From NCBI GenBank assembly GCA_012838445.1, contig DUPF01000074.1, positions 1 through 34,159 of the forward strand: a stretch of 34,159 nt of DNA. Reading direction: 5' to 3'. Below are positions 9,242 through 17,912 of the stretch, in pieces. The translations under genes and the position numbers were made by a program. How positions within the stretch are numbered: the stretch's first letter is position 1; each line of letters begins with the position of its first letter. Under the pieces are notes generated by a model. That model saw only the letters and a list, made by a program, of their open reading frames with translations, was not told the origin of the DNA and did not search any database. This DNA is from Intrasporangiaceae bacterium (lineage in GTDB: Bacteria; Actinomycetota; Actinomycetes; Actinomycetales; Dermatophilaceae).

Positions 9242-9814
9242 CTACGGCAGCACCATGGCGATGACGTCGACCTCGTCGGCCGGCAGCCACGGCGGCCGCA
9301 CCCGCCCCACCCGGACCCAGCCGCGCCGTTCGTAGAACGCGACCGCGTCGGAGTACTTGGGCAGGGCGTCGAGGCAGGCCCCCATCCCCGCCCGGTGGAT
9401 CCACGCCACGGCGGTGTCGAGGAGCCGTCCGCCCAGGCCCTGCCCGGTCATTCCCGGGGCGAGGAACAGCGCGGAGACGATCGCCAACTGCGCGGCGGGC
9501 CGGCCGTGGGCGCCGGTCCACAGGGTCCGCAACTGCGCACCGTCCAGCCCGTCGGGGCCGGTGGCGCCCTCGACCGACTGGATGCTCACGTGCCCGACGG
9601 GTGCCCCGTCGACCTCGGCGACCCACGCCGCGAGCTCGTGGTCGCGGGCGATGAACCGCTCGGCCGGGAACGGCAACGGCCACGTGAACGGGTATCGGCT
9701 CGTCGGCTGCTGGGCCCCGAGGACCTCGACGAGGGCGGCCAGGTCCGCGGGCCGGCGCGGGCGGATCAGCGCGGCCGGTGCGTCCGACCGGCCGTGGGGA
9801 TGGACAGACACCAC
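9242..9814 (-). CDS. GNAT family N-acetyltransferase
   Basis: LIRPRRPADLAALVEVL...VGHVSIQSVEG...APGMTGQGLGGRLLDTAVAWIHRAGMGACLDALPKYSDAVAFYERRGWVRVGR; start chosen at GTG 9814. Confidence 0.85.
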   Translation of the reverse strand: MVSVHPHGRSDAPAALIRPRRPADLAALVEVLGAQQPTSRYPFTWPLPFPAERFIARDHELAAWVAEVDGAPVGHVSIQSVEGATGPDGLDGAQLRTLWTGAHGRPAAQLAIVSALFLAPGMTGQGLGGRLLDTAVAWIHRAGMGACLDALPKYSDAVAFYERRGWVRVGRVRPPWLPADEVDVIAMVLP

Positions 9815-10059
9815 GTCAGTGTTCCATCGCCGCGCGCCGCCCTCGCGATCGGCCCGAGCGGCCCGCCCGGAACGCGATTGTGGGAATAACCGCCCCCTCT
9901 GGCAGACTTGATCCTTGGACCGGTTCACGGCACGCGACGCGTACCTGAGCGCCCTCGACGAGTGGGGGACGCAGGCGGGGCGCACCACGACCTCTCGTGA
10001 CGCAGGGCCTGCAGCATGGTGCTGGGCTCGCCGACCCGGGGACATCCAAGGAGAGACTC

Positions 10060-10278
10060 GTGAAGAAGGACATTCACCCCGACTACGTGGCGACCGAGGT
10101 GACGTGCACCTGCGGCAACACGTTCAGCACCCGCAGCACCGCCAAGAACGGCATCATCCACGCCGACGTGTGCAGCCAGTGCCACCCGTTCTACACCGGC
10201 AAGCAGAAGATCCTCGACACCGGTGGTCGCGTCGCGCGCTTCCAGGCCCGTTACGGCAAGAAGGCCGACGCCAAGTAG
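10060..10278 (+). CDS. rpmE: 50S ribosomal protein L31 (zinc-ligand-containing form)
   Basis: [68 protein letters not shown] before GTG. Confidence 0.95.
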   Translation: MKKDIHPDYVATEVTCTCGNTFSTRSTAKNGIIHADVCSQCHPFYTGKQKILDTGGRVARFQARYGKKADAK

Positions 10279-10289
10279 CTTCCTCGCAG

Positions 10290-10332
10290 CGCCGGTCCAC
10301 CCGCACCTGATGGTCGTGGGGGACCGGCGTTT
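10290..10332 (+). terminator. Hairpin downstream of rpmE
   Basis: CGCCGGTCC (10290-10298) / GGACCGGCG (10321-10329) followed by TTT. Confidence 0.55.
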
Positions 10333-10364
10333 CGCTTCCCCCGTCCGACCTGTCAGGAGTTCGC

Positions 10365-11441
10365 ATGCTCGATTCAGCCCTCGCTCTGGTCCAGGAGCAC
10401 GCCGACCTCGAGGCGCGGATGGCCGACCCGGCGGTGGCGACCGACCTCGACGCCCTGCGGGAGATCAACAAGAGGTATGCGGCACTCGGCCCGACCGTCG
10501 CGGCCTACCACGGGTGGAAGTCGGCTCAGGAGGACGTCGAGGCAGCCCGCGAACTCGCCGCCGAGGACCCCGGCTTCGCCGAGGAACTCCCGGCCCTGGA
10601 GCAGACCCTCGCCGACGCCGAGGACAAACTGCGACGCCTCCTCATCCCGCGCGACCCGGACGACGACCGGGACGTCATCCTCGAGGTCAAGGCGGGGGAG
10701 GGGGGCGAGGAGTCGGCCCTCTTCGCCGGGGACCTGCTCCGGATGTACCTGCGGTATGCCGAGCACCGTGGCTGGCGCACCGAACTGCTCGATGCGACCG
10801 AGTCCGACCTCGGCGGCTACAAGGACGTGCGGGTCTCCATCAAGGCCAAGGGGACCCCGGAACCGGGCCAGGCGCCGTGGGCGCGGCTCAAGTACGAGGG
10901 TGGGGTGCACCGGGTCCAGCGGGTGCCGGTCACCGAGAGTCAGGGCCGGATCCACACCAGCGCCGCCGGGGTGCTCGTCATGCCGGAGGCCGAGGACGTC
11001 GAGATCGAGATCCACGCCAACGACCTGAAGATCGACGTCTACCGCAGTTCCGGACCCGGCGGACAGAGCGTCAACACGACCGACTCCGCGGTGCGGATCA
11101 CCCATCTGCCCACGGGGGTCGTCGTCTCCTGCCAGAACGAGAAGAGCCAACTGCAGAACAAGGAGTCCGCGCTGCGGGTGCTGCGGGCCCGACTCCACCA
11201 GATCGCCCAGGAGGCGGCCGACGCCGAGGCCAGCGCCGCCCGCCGCAGTCAGGTCCGCACCGTCGACCGATCCGAGCGGATCCGGACCTACAACTTCCCG
11301 GAGAACCGGGTCAGCGACCACCGCACCGGCTACAAGTCCTACAACCTCGACGTCGTCCTCGACGGGGAACTGGATCCGATCGTGCAGTCGGCGGTCGACG
11401 CCGACGAGGCAGCCACCCTCGCAGCCCTTGGCGACGAGTGA
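10365..11441 (+). CDS. prfA: Peptide chain release factor 1
   Basis: [33 protein letters not shown] (PxT), [20 protein letters not shown] (GGQ). Confidence 0.96.
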   Translation: MLDSALALVQEHADLEARMADPAVATDLDALREINKRYAALGPTVAAYHGWKSAQEDVEAARELAAEDPGFAEELPALEQTLADAEDKLRRLLIPRDPDDDRDVILEVKAGEGGEESALFAGDLLRMYLRYAEHRGWRTELLDATESDLGGYKDVRVSIKAKGTPEPGQAPWARLKYEGGVHRVQRVPVTESQGRIHTSAAGVLVMPEAEDVEIEIHANDLKIDVYRSSGPGGQSVNTTDSAVRITHLPTGVVVSCQNEKSQLQNKESALRVLRARLHQIAQEAADAEASAARRSQVRTVDRSERIRTYNFPENRVSDHRTGYKSYNLDVVLDGELDPIVQSAVDADEAATLAALGDE

Positions 11442-11479
11442 CCCCCGCGACGAACGAGCCTGCGACGAATGAGCGTGCG

Positions 11480-12415
11480 ATGACTGCGGCCGAGACCACC
11501 CTGGACGCCGAGATCCGCTCTGCCACAGCGCGACTCGCCGACGCCGGGATCGCCTCGGCGCACGTCGACGCCGTCACCCTCGCGGCTCACGTGCTGGGGT
11601 GCGACGAGGGGGAGGTGCGTCGCCGGATGGTGATGCGCAGCGCGACCGATGCCGACTTCCGCCCCGCCTTTGGCGAGCTGGTCCGCGAAAGGGAGTCCCG
11701 CATACCTCTGCAGCACCTGACCGGGGTGGCCCACTTCCGCCGGCTCACCGTGCGGGTCGGCCCGGGCGTGTTCATCCCCCGACCGGAGACCGAGCTCGTC
11801 GCCCAGGCCGTCATCGACGCGCTCGCCGAGATCGAGGACCCCGTCGTCGTCGATCTCGGGACCGGCTCGGGGGCGATCGCCCTCGCGGTCAAGGACGAGG
11901 CCCCGCACGCGCAGGTGATCGCCGTCGAACTCGACCCTCTCGCCCACGGGTGGGCGGTGGCCAACCGGGATCACACCGGGATCGACGTCGACGTCGTCCT
12001 GGGCGACGCGACGACGGCGCTGCCCGACCTGCTCGGGGGTGTGGACATCGTCGTGAGCAACCCGCCCTACATCCCCACCGACATGGAACCGGTCGACCCT
12101 GAGGTGCGCGATCACGACCCCCAGCTTGCGCTCTACGGCGGCTCGAGCGATGGGTTGGCGATCCCGCTGCGCATCGCGGCCCGGGCGGCCCTGCTGCTGC
12201 GGCCCGGCGGGCTGCTCGTCATGGAGCACGCCGACTCACACGGCCAGAGCCTGCCGGCCCGGCTGCGGACCACCCGCGACTGGACCGACATCGTCGACCA
12301 CCCCGACCTCAGCGGCCGACCCCGCTTCGTCACCGCCCGCAGAAACACGTCGGCCCCCGACCCGGGAGGGGCGGGAGCCGACGATGACCCGAACGTTGCA
12401 GGTCAGAGGATGTAG
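11480..12415 (+). CDS. prmC: Release factor glutamine methyltransferase
   Basis: VDLGTGSGAIALAVK, VSNPPYIPTD (NPPY); alternative GTG start at 11438 is possible. Confidence 0.92.
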   Translation: MTAAETTLDAEIRSATARLADAGIASAHVDAVTLAAHVLGCDEGEVRRRMVMRSATDADFRPAFGELVRERESRIPLQHLTGVAHFRRLTVRVGPGVFIPRPETELVAQAVIDALAEIEDPVVVDLGTGSGAIALAVKDEAPHAQVIAVELDPLAHGWAVANRDHTGIDVDVVLGDATTALPDLLGGVDIVVSNPPYIPTDMEPVDPEVRDHDPQLALYGGSSDGLAIPLRIAARAALLLRPGGLLVMEHADSHGQSLPARLRTTRDWTDIVDHPDLSGRPRFVTARRNTSAPDPGGAGADDDPNVAGQRM

Positions 12416-12477
12416 ATGAGCAGCGCGATGATGAGCAGAACGCCGACGATGGTCCAGATGAGGCCGGAGCCACGCAT
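12403..12477 (-). CDS. 24-aa single-TM small membrane protein MRGSGLIWTIVGVLLIIALLIYIL
   Basis: ATG...TGA read on the minus strand, below ORF-track length cutoff; GGAAGGA Shine-Dalgarno upstream; hydrophobic helix; overlaps the prmC 3' end by 13 nt. Confidence 0.75.
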   Translation of the reverse strand: MRGSGLIWTIVGVLLIIALLIYIL

Positions 12478-12515
12478 GTGTCTTCCTTCCGTTCAAGGGG
12501 CGCAGGGGTGCCCCA

Positions 12516-12545
12516 CTGGTTGGACTGTAAACGTTGTCCAACCAG
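12516..12545. promoter_or_regulatory. Perfect 10-bp inverted repeat in divergent intergenic region
   Basis: CTGGTTGGAC-TGTAAACGTT-GTCCAACCAG. Confidence 0.65.
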
Positions 12546-12592
12546 CAGAGGGTGCACTCGACGCACCTCAGAGAGTCGTAGGCTGTTGACCC

Positions 12593-13333
12593 ATGAGTCC
12601 GGTCTTCGACTGCTCCAGCGAGGGTATGCGTCGCGAGGGTTTGACGAAGGCTGCTGCGGCGGTCCGGGAGGGCAAACTCGTCGTGCTGCCGACCGACACC
12701 CTCTATGGCGTGGGCGCTGATGCCTTCAACCGCGAGGCGGTCGCGGCCCTGCTCGCCGCGAAGGGACGCGGCCGGCACATGCCGCCGCCGGTGCTCATCG
12801 GCGCCGTCGCCACCATCGACGGGTTGGCGATCGACGTGCCCGACTTCGTCCGCGACCTCGTCGCCGAGTTCTGGCCCGGACCACTGACGATCATCCTGAA
12901 GTCCCAGCCCTCCCTCGCGTGGGACCTGGGCGACACGAACGGCACCGTCGCGCTGCGGATGCCGGACCACGACCTCGCCCTCGACCTGCTCAAGGAGGTC
13001 GGGCCGATGGCCGTCAGCAGCGCCAACCTCACCGGGTGGCCGGCGACCCGGACCATGGTCGATGCGGCCACCCAACTCGGCTCGGCCGTCTTCATCTATC
13101 TCGACGCCGGCCCGGTCGGGGAGGGCGTGGCCTCGACGATCATCGACTGCACGACGAGCCCGCCGAGCATCCTGCGCGAGGGCGCCATCAGCGCCGAGCA
13201 GCTCGCCCCGTTCCTGCCGGCGGACGAGGCGGAGCCGACGACCGAGACCGCACCGGAGGCGCCCGCCGCGTCGACCGCCTCCGAACCAACACCCACCACC
13301 GATGCCCCTTCCGAAAGGCCCGACCACCCATGA
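12593..13333 (+). CDS. L-threonylcarbamoyladenylate synthase (Sua5/TsaC type) with a low-complexity C-terminal tail
   Basis: GKLVVLPTDTLYGVGADAF, KGRGRHMPPPVLIG, FWPGPLTIILK, VALRMPDH, SSANLTGWPA; acidic/Pro/Thr tail. Confidence 0.9.
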   Translation: MSPVFDCSSEGMRREGLTKAAAAVREGKLVVLPTDTLYGVGADAFNREAVAALLAAKGRGRHMPPPVLIGAVATIDGLAIDVPDFVRDLVAEFWPGPLTIILKSQPSLAWDLGDTNGTVALRMPDHDLALDLLKEVGPMAVSSANLTGWPATRTMVDAATQLGSAVFIYLDAGPVGEGVASTIIDCTTSPPSILREGAISAEQLAPFLPADEAEPTTETAPEAPAASTASEPTPTTDAPSERPDHP

Positions 13334-14604
13334 GTGAGACCTTCTACGGCTCCGACTTCGCTGCGCTGCAGTCCTTCGACCCGGACATCGCCGATGTCCT
13401 CGTCGGCGAACTGGACCGGCTGCGCGGCGGACTGCAGCTCATCGCGAGTGAGAACTTCTCCAGCCCAGAGGTGCTGACCGCCCTCGGCTCGACGCTGTCG
13501 AACAAGTACGCCGAGGGCTACCCGGGCCGGCGCTACTACGGCGGCTGCGCCGAGGTCGACAAGGCCGAGGAATTGGCCATCGAGCGCTGCAAGACGCTCT
13601 TCGACGCCGAGCACGCCAACGTCCAGGCGCACTCGGGCGCGAGCGCCAACCAGGCCGTCTACGGTGCGTTCATGCAGCCGGGGGACACCCTCCTGGCGAT
13701 GAGCCTGCCGCACGGTGGGCACCTGACCCACGGCACGCGGATGTCGTTCTCCGGCAAGTGGTTCAACGCGGTCCACTACGGCGTCGACAAGGACTCCGAG
13801 GACATCGACTACGACGAGGTCGAACGGCTGGCCAAGGAGCACAAGCCGAAGGTCATCTGCGCCGGTGGTTCGGCGATCCCGCGCCTGATCGACTTCGAGT
13901 TCTTCCGCCGGGTCGCCGACGAGGTCGGCGCGATCTTCTGGGTCGACGCCGCCCACTTCATCGGGCTCGTCGCCGGGAAGGCGATCCCCAGCCCGGTCCC
14001 GTATGCCGATGTCGTCACCTTCACCACGCACAAGGTGCTGCGTGGCCCGCGCTCGGGCGCGCTGGTCTGCAAGGAGGAGCACAAGACCGCCCTGGACCGG
14101 GCGATCTTCCCGATGATGCAGGGCGGCCCGCAGATGCACACCATCGCGGCCAAGGCGGTCAACTTCAAGGAGTGCGCGACGCCCGAGTACGCCGCGTACG
14201 CCCGCCAGGTCATCGACAACGCCAAGGTCCTGGCCGAGGCGCTCGGCGAGAAGGGCATCCGGCCGACGACCGGCGGCACCGACACCCACCTGTCGCTGCA
14301 CGACCTGCAGCCGGTGCTCGTCACCGGTGTCGACGCCGAGGCCCGCTGCGACGCCGCCGGCATCACGCTGAACAAGAACGCGATCCCGTTCGACCCGCAG
14401 AAGCCGAACATCGCCTCCGGCATCCGGGTCGGCACCCCGTGCGTGACCACCCAGGGCATGGGAGCCGACGAGATGCGCACCGTCGCCGACCTCATCGCGC
14501 GGGCCATCACCGAGGGAGACGCCGACCCCGAGCACCCGGTGTCCCGCGAGATCCGCGCGCAGGTGAGTGACCTGGTCGCCCGCTTCCCCGCATACCCCCG
14601 CTGA
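13330..14604 (+). CDS. glyA: Serine hydroxymethyltransferase
   Basis: LQLIASENFSSPEVLTALGS, YAEGYPGRRYYGGC, DVVTFTTHKVLRGPRSG; ATGA overlap with upstream gene. Confidence 0.96.
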   Translation: MSETFYGSDFAALQSFDPDIADVLVGELDRLRGGLQLIASENFSSPEVLTALGSTLSNKYAEGYPGRRYYGGCAEVDKAEELAIERCKTLFDAEHANVQAHSGASANQAVYGAFMQPGDTLLAMSLPHGGHLTHGTRMSFSGKWFNAVHYGVDKDSEDIDYDEVERLAKEHKPKVICAGGSAIPRLIDFEFFRRVADEVGAIFWVDAAHFIGLVAGKAIPSPVPYADVVTFTTHKVLRGPRSGALVCKEEHKTALDRAIFPMMQGGPQMHTIAAKAVNFKECATPEYAAYARQVIDNAKVLAEALGEKGIRPTTGGTDTHLSLHDLQPVLVTGVDAEARCDAAGITLNKNAIPFDPQKPNIASGIRVGTPCVTTQGMGADEMRTVADLIARAITEGDADPEHPVSREIRAQVSDLVARFPAYPR

Positions 14605-14629
14605 CGGTCGAGCCGAGCGCTGAGCCGCC

Positions 14630-15781
14630 GTGCGCGAGTACCTGTTCGTCATCATCATCGCGGCGGTGATGACGTATGCGACGACTCCGCTCATGCGCTC
14701 GATCGCGGTCCGGGTCGGGGCCTACACCAAGGTGCGGGACCGGGATGTGCACACCATCCCGATCCCGCGCCTGGGTGGGGTGGCAGTCCTCGTCGGGTTC
14801 GCCGCCGCCGTGCTCGCGGCCGCTCGCATGCCCCGGCTGCGGCAGTTGTTCGAGAGTGACGAGATCCGGGGCGTGCTCATCGGCGCGGCGATCATCTGTC
14901 TCGTCGGCGCGATCGACGACATCAAGGAGTTGGACTGGCTCGCCAAGTTCGGCGGGCAGATCATCGCGGCCGGGGTGATCGCCTTCCATGGCGTGCAGTT
15001 CTACTCACTCCCGCTCGGCGACCAGGTCGTCCTGCCACCGTTCATCCTCGCCGGGCTGACGATCCTGGCCGTCCTCGTCTCGACGAACGCGGTCAACTTC
15101 ATCGACGGCCTGGACGGACTGGCCAGCGGCGTCGTCGGTATCGCGGCGCTGTCGTTCTTCGCCTATGCCTATCTGATCTCTCAGACCTACAACCCGCCCA
15201 ACGTCTTCTCCACCGCTGCGTTCATCGCAGCGGCGGTCATCGGCTGCGCGATCGGGTTCCTGCCGCACAACTTCTTCCCGGCCCGGATCTTCATGGGGGA
15301 CTCCGGGTCGCTGCTCTTCGGGCTGCTGCTCGCGGCGGCGACGATCTCGATCACCGGATCGGTCGTCGGTGCCGACGTGAGCACGAACCGGGTCGCGGCC
15401 ATCCTCCTCCCGCTCGTCGTGCCGCTCGCGATCTTCCTACTGCCGCTCATCGACGTCATCTGGGCGATCATCCGCCGCACCCGGGCGGGTCGGCGGCCCT
15501 GGCAGCCGGACGCCGGCCACCTGCACCACCGGATGCTCGCCTTCGGACACGGTCACCGACGCGCCGTCATGCTGCTGTGGGGGTGGGCCGCCGCCGTCTC
15601 GCTCGGGTCGGTGTCCTTCGTGTTCTTCGAGCCCCTGGTGGCCGGCGCTATCTTCGGTGTGATGCTGCTCACCGCCGCGGGCCTGACGATCTGGCTGCCC
15701 CGGGCCGTGATCGGGGATCGTCGGCCCCGGCCGATCCCGCACACGCCGGGCTCCGACATCAGGGACGTCGGCCGCACGTAG
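14630..15781 (+). CDS. MraY/WecA-family polyprenyl-phosphate glycosyl-1-phosphate transferase
   Basis: IPIPRLGGVAVLVGF, GAIDDIKELDWLAKFGGQ, NAVNFIDGLDGLASGV, RIFMGDSGSLLFG; many TM helices. Confidence 0.9.
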   Translation: MREYLFVIIIAAVMTYATTPLMRSIAVRVGAYTKVRDRDVHTIPIPRLGGVAVLVGFAAAVLAAARMPRLRQLFESDEIRGVLIGAAIICLVGAIDDIKELDWLAKFGGQIIAAGVIAFHGVQFYSLPLGDQVVLPPFILAGLTILAVLVSTNAVNFIDGLDGLASGVVGIAALSFFAYAYLISQTYNPPNVFSTAAFIAAAVIGCAIGFLPHNFFPARIFMGDSGSLLFGLLLAAATISITGSVVGADVSTNRVAAILLPLVVPLAIFLLPLIDVIWAIIRRTRAGRRPWQPDAGHLHHRMLAFGHGHRRAVMLLWGWAAAVSLGSVSFVFFEPLVAGAIFGVMLLTAAGLTIWLPRAVIGDRRPRPIPHTPGSDIRDVGRT

Positions 15782-15821
15782 GGGACGGGTAGCGCGTCGT
15801 CGGGCGCGCCTTGGGGATCCC
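15782..15821. repeat. Copy 1 of a 40-bp GGGAYGG...ATCCC hairpin repeat (diverged)
   Basis: GGGACGGGTAGCGCGTCGTCGGGCGCGCCTTGGGGATCCC; about 30/40 identical to the copy at 15845-15884. Confidence 0.55.
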
Positions 15822-15844
15822 TGGGGGCAGCACCTTCTTCGTCG

Positions 15845-15884
15845 GGGATGGCAAACGCGTCGTCGAGCGCACGCTGGCCATCCC
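15845..15884. repeat. Copy 2 of the 40-bp hairpin repeat; also terminator-like
   Basis: GGGATGGCAAACGCGTCGTCGAGCGCACGCTGGCCATCCC; lies in inverted repeat TCGGGGATGGC (15842-15852)/GCCATCCCCGA (15877-15887). Confidence 0.65.
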
Positions 15885-15902
15885 CGAGACCCCGTCTCGA
15901 TT

Positions 15903-15937
15903 TTCACGTCAGCCCTCGCTTGTGATAGTTTTCACAA
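15903..15937 (+). promoter_or_regulatory. Candidate atp operon promoter with overlapping CRP/GlxR-type operator
   Basis: TTCACG (15903-15908)-N17-TAGTTT (15926-15931); TTGTGA-TAGTTT-TCACAA palindrome 15920-15937. Confidence 0.65.
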
Positions 15938-15940
15938 ACT

Positions 15941-16405
15941 ATGCGGCGGGAACCACTCATCGGCTGGAAAGCAGGCAGTTCGATCCTGCGTTCCGCTCTC
16001 GTCGCCGGCCTGATCAGCGCTCTCGTCATCACGACGATCGCCTGGGCCCTCGGCACCGAGAACACCGCCCTGTCAGCGCTCGCCGGAGCCGGCACCGTCC
16101 TGGTCGTTCTCACCCTCGGCATCCTCGGCATCAGCGCTGTCGTCGCCGGTGACGCCAACCTCTCGATGGCCGGTGCGGCCATCGTCTACATCGGCCAGAT
16201 CATCCTCATCGTCGCCGTCCTGCTCGCCCTGCGCGACCGGGCCTGGATGGACGGACGAGCGTTCGCACTAGCGGCAATTGCGCAGGTCATCGTCATGCAG
16301 GTGGCCCAGGTCCTCGGCTACAACCGCGGCCGGCACGCCCTCGCGACGAGCCTTCCGTCGGAGGCCTCCGCGCCGACCGACCCGACCCCGAGGGAGGGTC
16401 CGTGA
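15941..16405 (+). CDS. AtpI-like membrane protein of the ATP synthase operon
   Basis: Multi-TM protein of about 154 aa immediately upstream of atp genes. Confidence 0.6.
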   Translation: MRREPLIGWKAGSSILRSALVAGLISALVITTIAWALGTENTALSALAGAGTVLVVLTLGILGISAVVAGDANLSMAGAAIVYIGQIILIVAVLLALRDRAWMDGRAFALAAIAQVIVMQVAQVLGYNRGRHALATSLPSEASAPTDPTPREGP

Positions 16406-16650
16406 ACGACAAGCCATCGGCATACCAGCCCTATTCGGGCGATGACGACGGCCGTCCCAGCGCGGTCTCCCAGGCCGACGCCCTGGGCGCGACGATCATC
16501 GCCTATCTGGTCACCGGGCCGGCCCTCTTCGGCGGTCTCGGCTGGCTCCTCGGCCAGTGGCTCGGCACCCGAATTCTCATCCCCGTCGGCGTTCTGCTGG
16601 GGATGGCCCTGTCCCTGTACACCATCTGGCTCCGGTACGGTAGGACCTAG
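16402..16650 (+). CDS. AtpZ/AtpI-family two-TM protein
   Basis: GATIIAYLVTGPALFGGLGWLLGQWLGTRILIPVGVLLGMALSLYTIWLRYG; GTGA overlap with upstream gene. Confidence 0.75.
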   Translation: MNDKPSAYQPYSGDDDGRPSAVSQADALGATIIAYLVTGPALFGGLGWLLGQWLGTRILIPVGVLLGMALSLYTIWLRYGRT

Positions 16651-16715
16651 CGCCTACGGCCGGTTCCCCCACCGGCACGGACCTGCTCGCCCCTGACCCC
16701 TTCGAGGAGACATTC

Positions 16716-17516
16716 GTGATCCTGGCTTCTGCCCAGCAGCTGCCCATGGCCAGCGGTGGTGACGGTTTCACCGCACCCGGTTCCGAGATCTTCTGGCTCC
16801 CGCTCATCGGCGACGGCGAGTGGGCGATCACCGAGCAGATGGTCTGGGGTGGCATCTCGGTCATCCTCATCTGCGCCGCGCTGATCGCCCTGACCCGCAA
16901 CGTCTCGATCGTGCCGAGCAAGGGCCAGTTCCTCTTCGAGGGCTTCTACAACTTCGCCCGCAACGGCATCGCCCGCGACATGATCGGCAGCAAGCACTTC
17001 ATGCGGTTCGTCCCGCTGCTGTTCTCGATCTTCACGCTCATCCTCTTCAACAACTGGTTCGGCGTGCTGCCCCCGGTGATGAACCCGACCTTCGGCAGGA
17101 TCGGCTTCCCGATCGCCGCGACGATCGTGGTCTACATCGTCTACCACTGGGTCGGGATCAAGCGCTACGGCTTCGGTGGCTACTTCGCCCACATGATCCC
17201 GGCGGGATTGCCCGGCTGGATCAAGCCGATCATCTTCCCGCTCGAGTTGATCACGTACTTCATCACCCGCCCGTTGACGCTGGCGCTGCGACTCTTCGGC
17301 AACATGTTCGCCGGGCACATCCTCATCGTGCTGTTCGTCAGCGCGGGCGCCTACTTCCTCACCGAGGGTGTTCTCTTCAAACTGCTCGCCGTCCCGACCT
17401 TCCTCATGGCCGGCGTGATGTGGGTCTTCGAGGCCCTCATCCAGGCCCTGCAGGCCTACGTCTTCACCCTCCTCGCCGCCAGCTACATCGCCGGAGCCGT
17501 CGCCGAGGACCACTGA
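16716..17516 (+). CDS. atpB: F0F1 ATP synthase subunit a
   Basis: ELITYFITRPLTLALRLFGNMFAGHILIVLF, FEALIQALQAYVFTLLAASYIAGA. Confidence 0.96.
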   Translation: MILASAQQLPMASGGDGFTAPGSEIFWLPLIGDGEWAITEQMVWGGISVILICAALIALTRNVSIVPSKGQFLFEGFYNFARNGIARDMIGSKHFMRFVPLLFSIFTLILFNNWFGVLPPVMNPTFGRIGFPIAATIVVYIVYHWVGIKRYGFGGYFAHMIPAGLPGWIKPIIFPLELITYFITRPLTLALRLFGNMFAGHILIVLFVSAGAYFLTEGVLFKLLAVPTFLMAGVMWVFEALIQALQAYVFTLLAASYIAGAVAEDH

Positions 17517-17519
17517 TTC

Positions 17520-17567
17520 GTATGCTGCGCTCACCCGGGCGGACCAGCCCGGCCGAGCACCGCATAC
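17520..17567 (+). promoter_or_regulatory. Interrupted long hairpin in the atpB-atpE intergenic region
   Basis: GTATGC tgc GCTC ac CCGGGC ggacca GCCCGG cc GAGC acc GCATAC. Confidence 0.65.
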
Positions 17568-17636
17568 CAACTGCATGACCGACAACTGAATATCCTTCCC
17601 GCACAAGACTTCCGGCCTGCAGGTCGGAGCACACAA

Positions 17637-17666
17637 ATGAAACCCATGAAAGGGAAATCACTGTGA
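17637..17666 (+). CDS. Candidate 9-codon upstream ORF (MKPMKGKSL*) overlapping the atpE start by GTGA
   Basis: ATG 17637, TGA 17664-17666; atpE GTG at 17663; GGAG upstream. Confidence 0.35.
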   Translation: MKPMKGKSL

Positions 17667-17863
17667 CTGGCAACCTCTCCCTCGTCGGCTACGGCCTTGC
17701 GACCATCGGCCCGGCCATCGCCGTCGGCCTGATCTTCGCCGCCTACATCAACGGTGTCGCCCGTCAGCCCGAGGCGCGTCCGCTGCTCCAGCCGATCGCC
17801 ATCCTCGGCTTCGCCCTTGCCGAGGCGCTCGCGATCTTCGGTCTGGTGCTCTTCTTCCTCTAA
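17663..17863 (+). CDS. atpE: F0F1 ATP synthase subunit c (66 aa)
   Basis: [62 protein letters not shown] loop and helix-2 Glu. Confidence 0.95.
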   Translation: MTGNLSLVGYGLATIGPAIAVGLIFAAYINGVARQPEARPLLQPIAILGFALAEALAIFGLVLFFL

Positions 17864-17912
17864 GCCGGACTCGGCTCTGACCCCCTGACCGGTCCCGCAC
17901 TAGGAGAATCAC

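Noticed and set aside
9885-9920. SigR-like GGGAAT motif upstream of rpmE
   Set aside because: No GTT at the expected 18-19 nt spacing; too weak to call
9915-10310. 131-aa ORF upstream of and overlapping rpmE
   Set aside because: Runs out of frame through rpmE; no family resemblance; rpmE has a good SD and start
11438-11480. Direct repeat GCGACGAAcGAGCcTGCGACGAAtGAGCgTGCGA before prmC
   Set aside because: Short two-unit repeat (ATNEPATNER) in a probable untranslated or N-terminal linker; could be chance slippage
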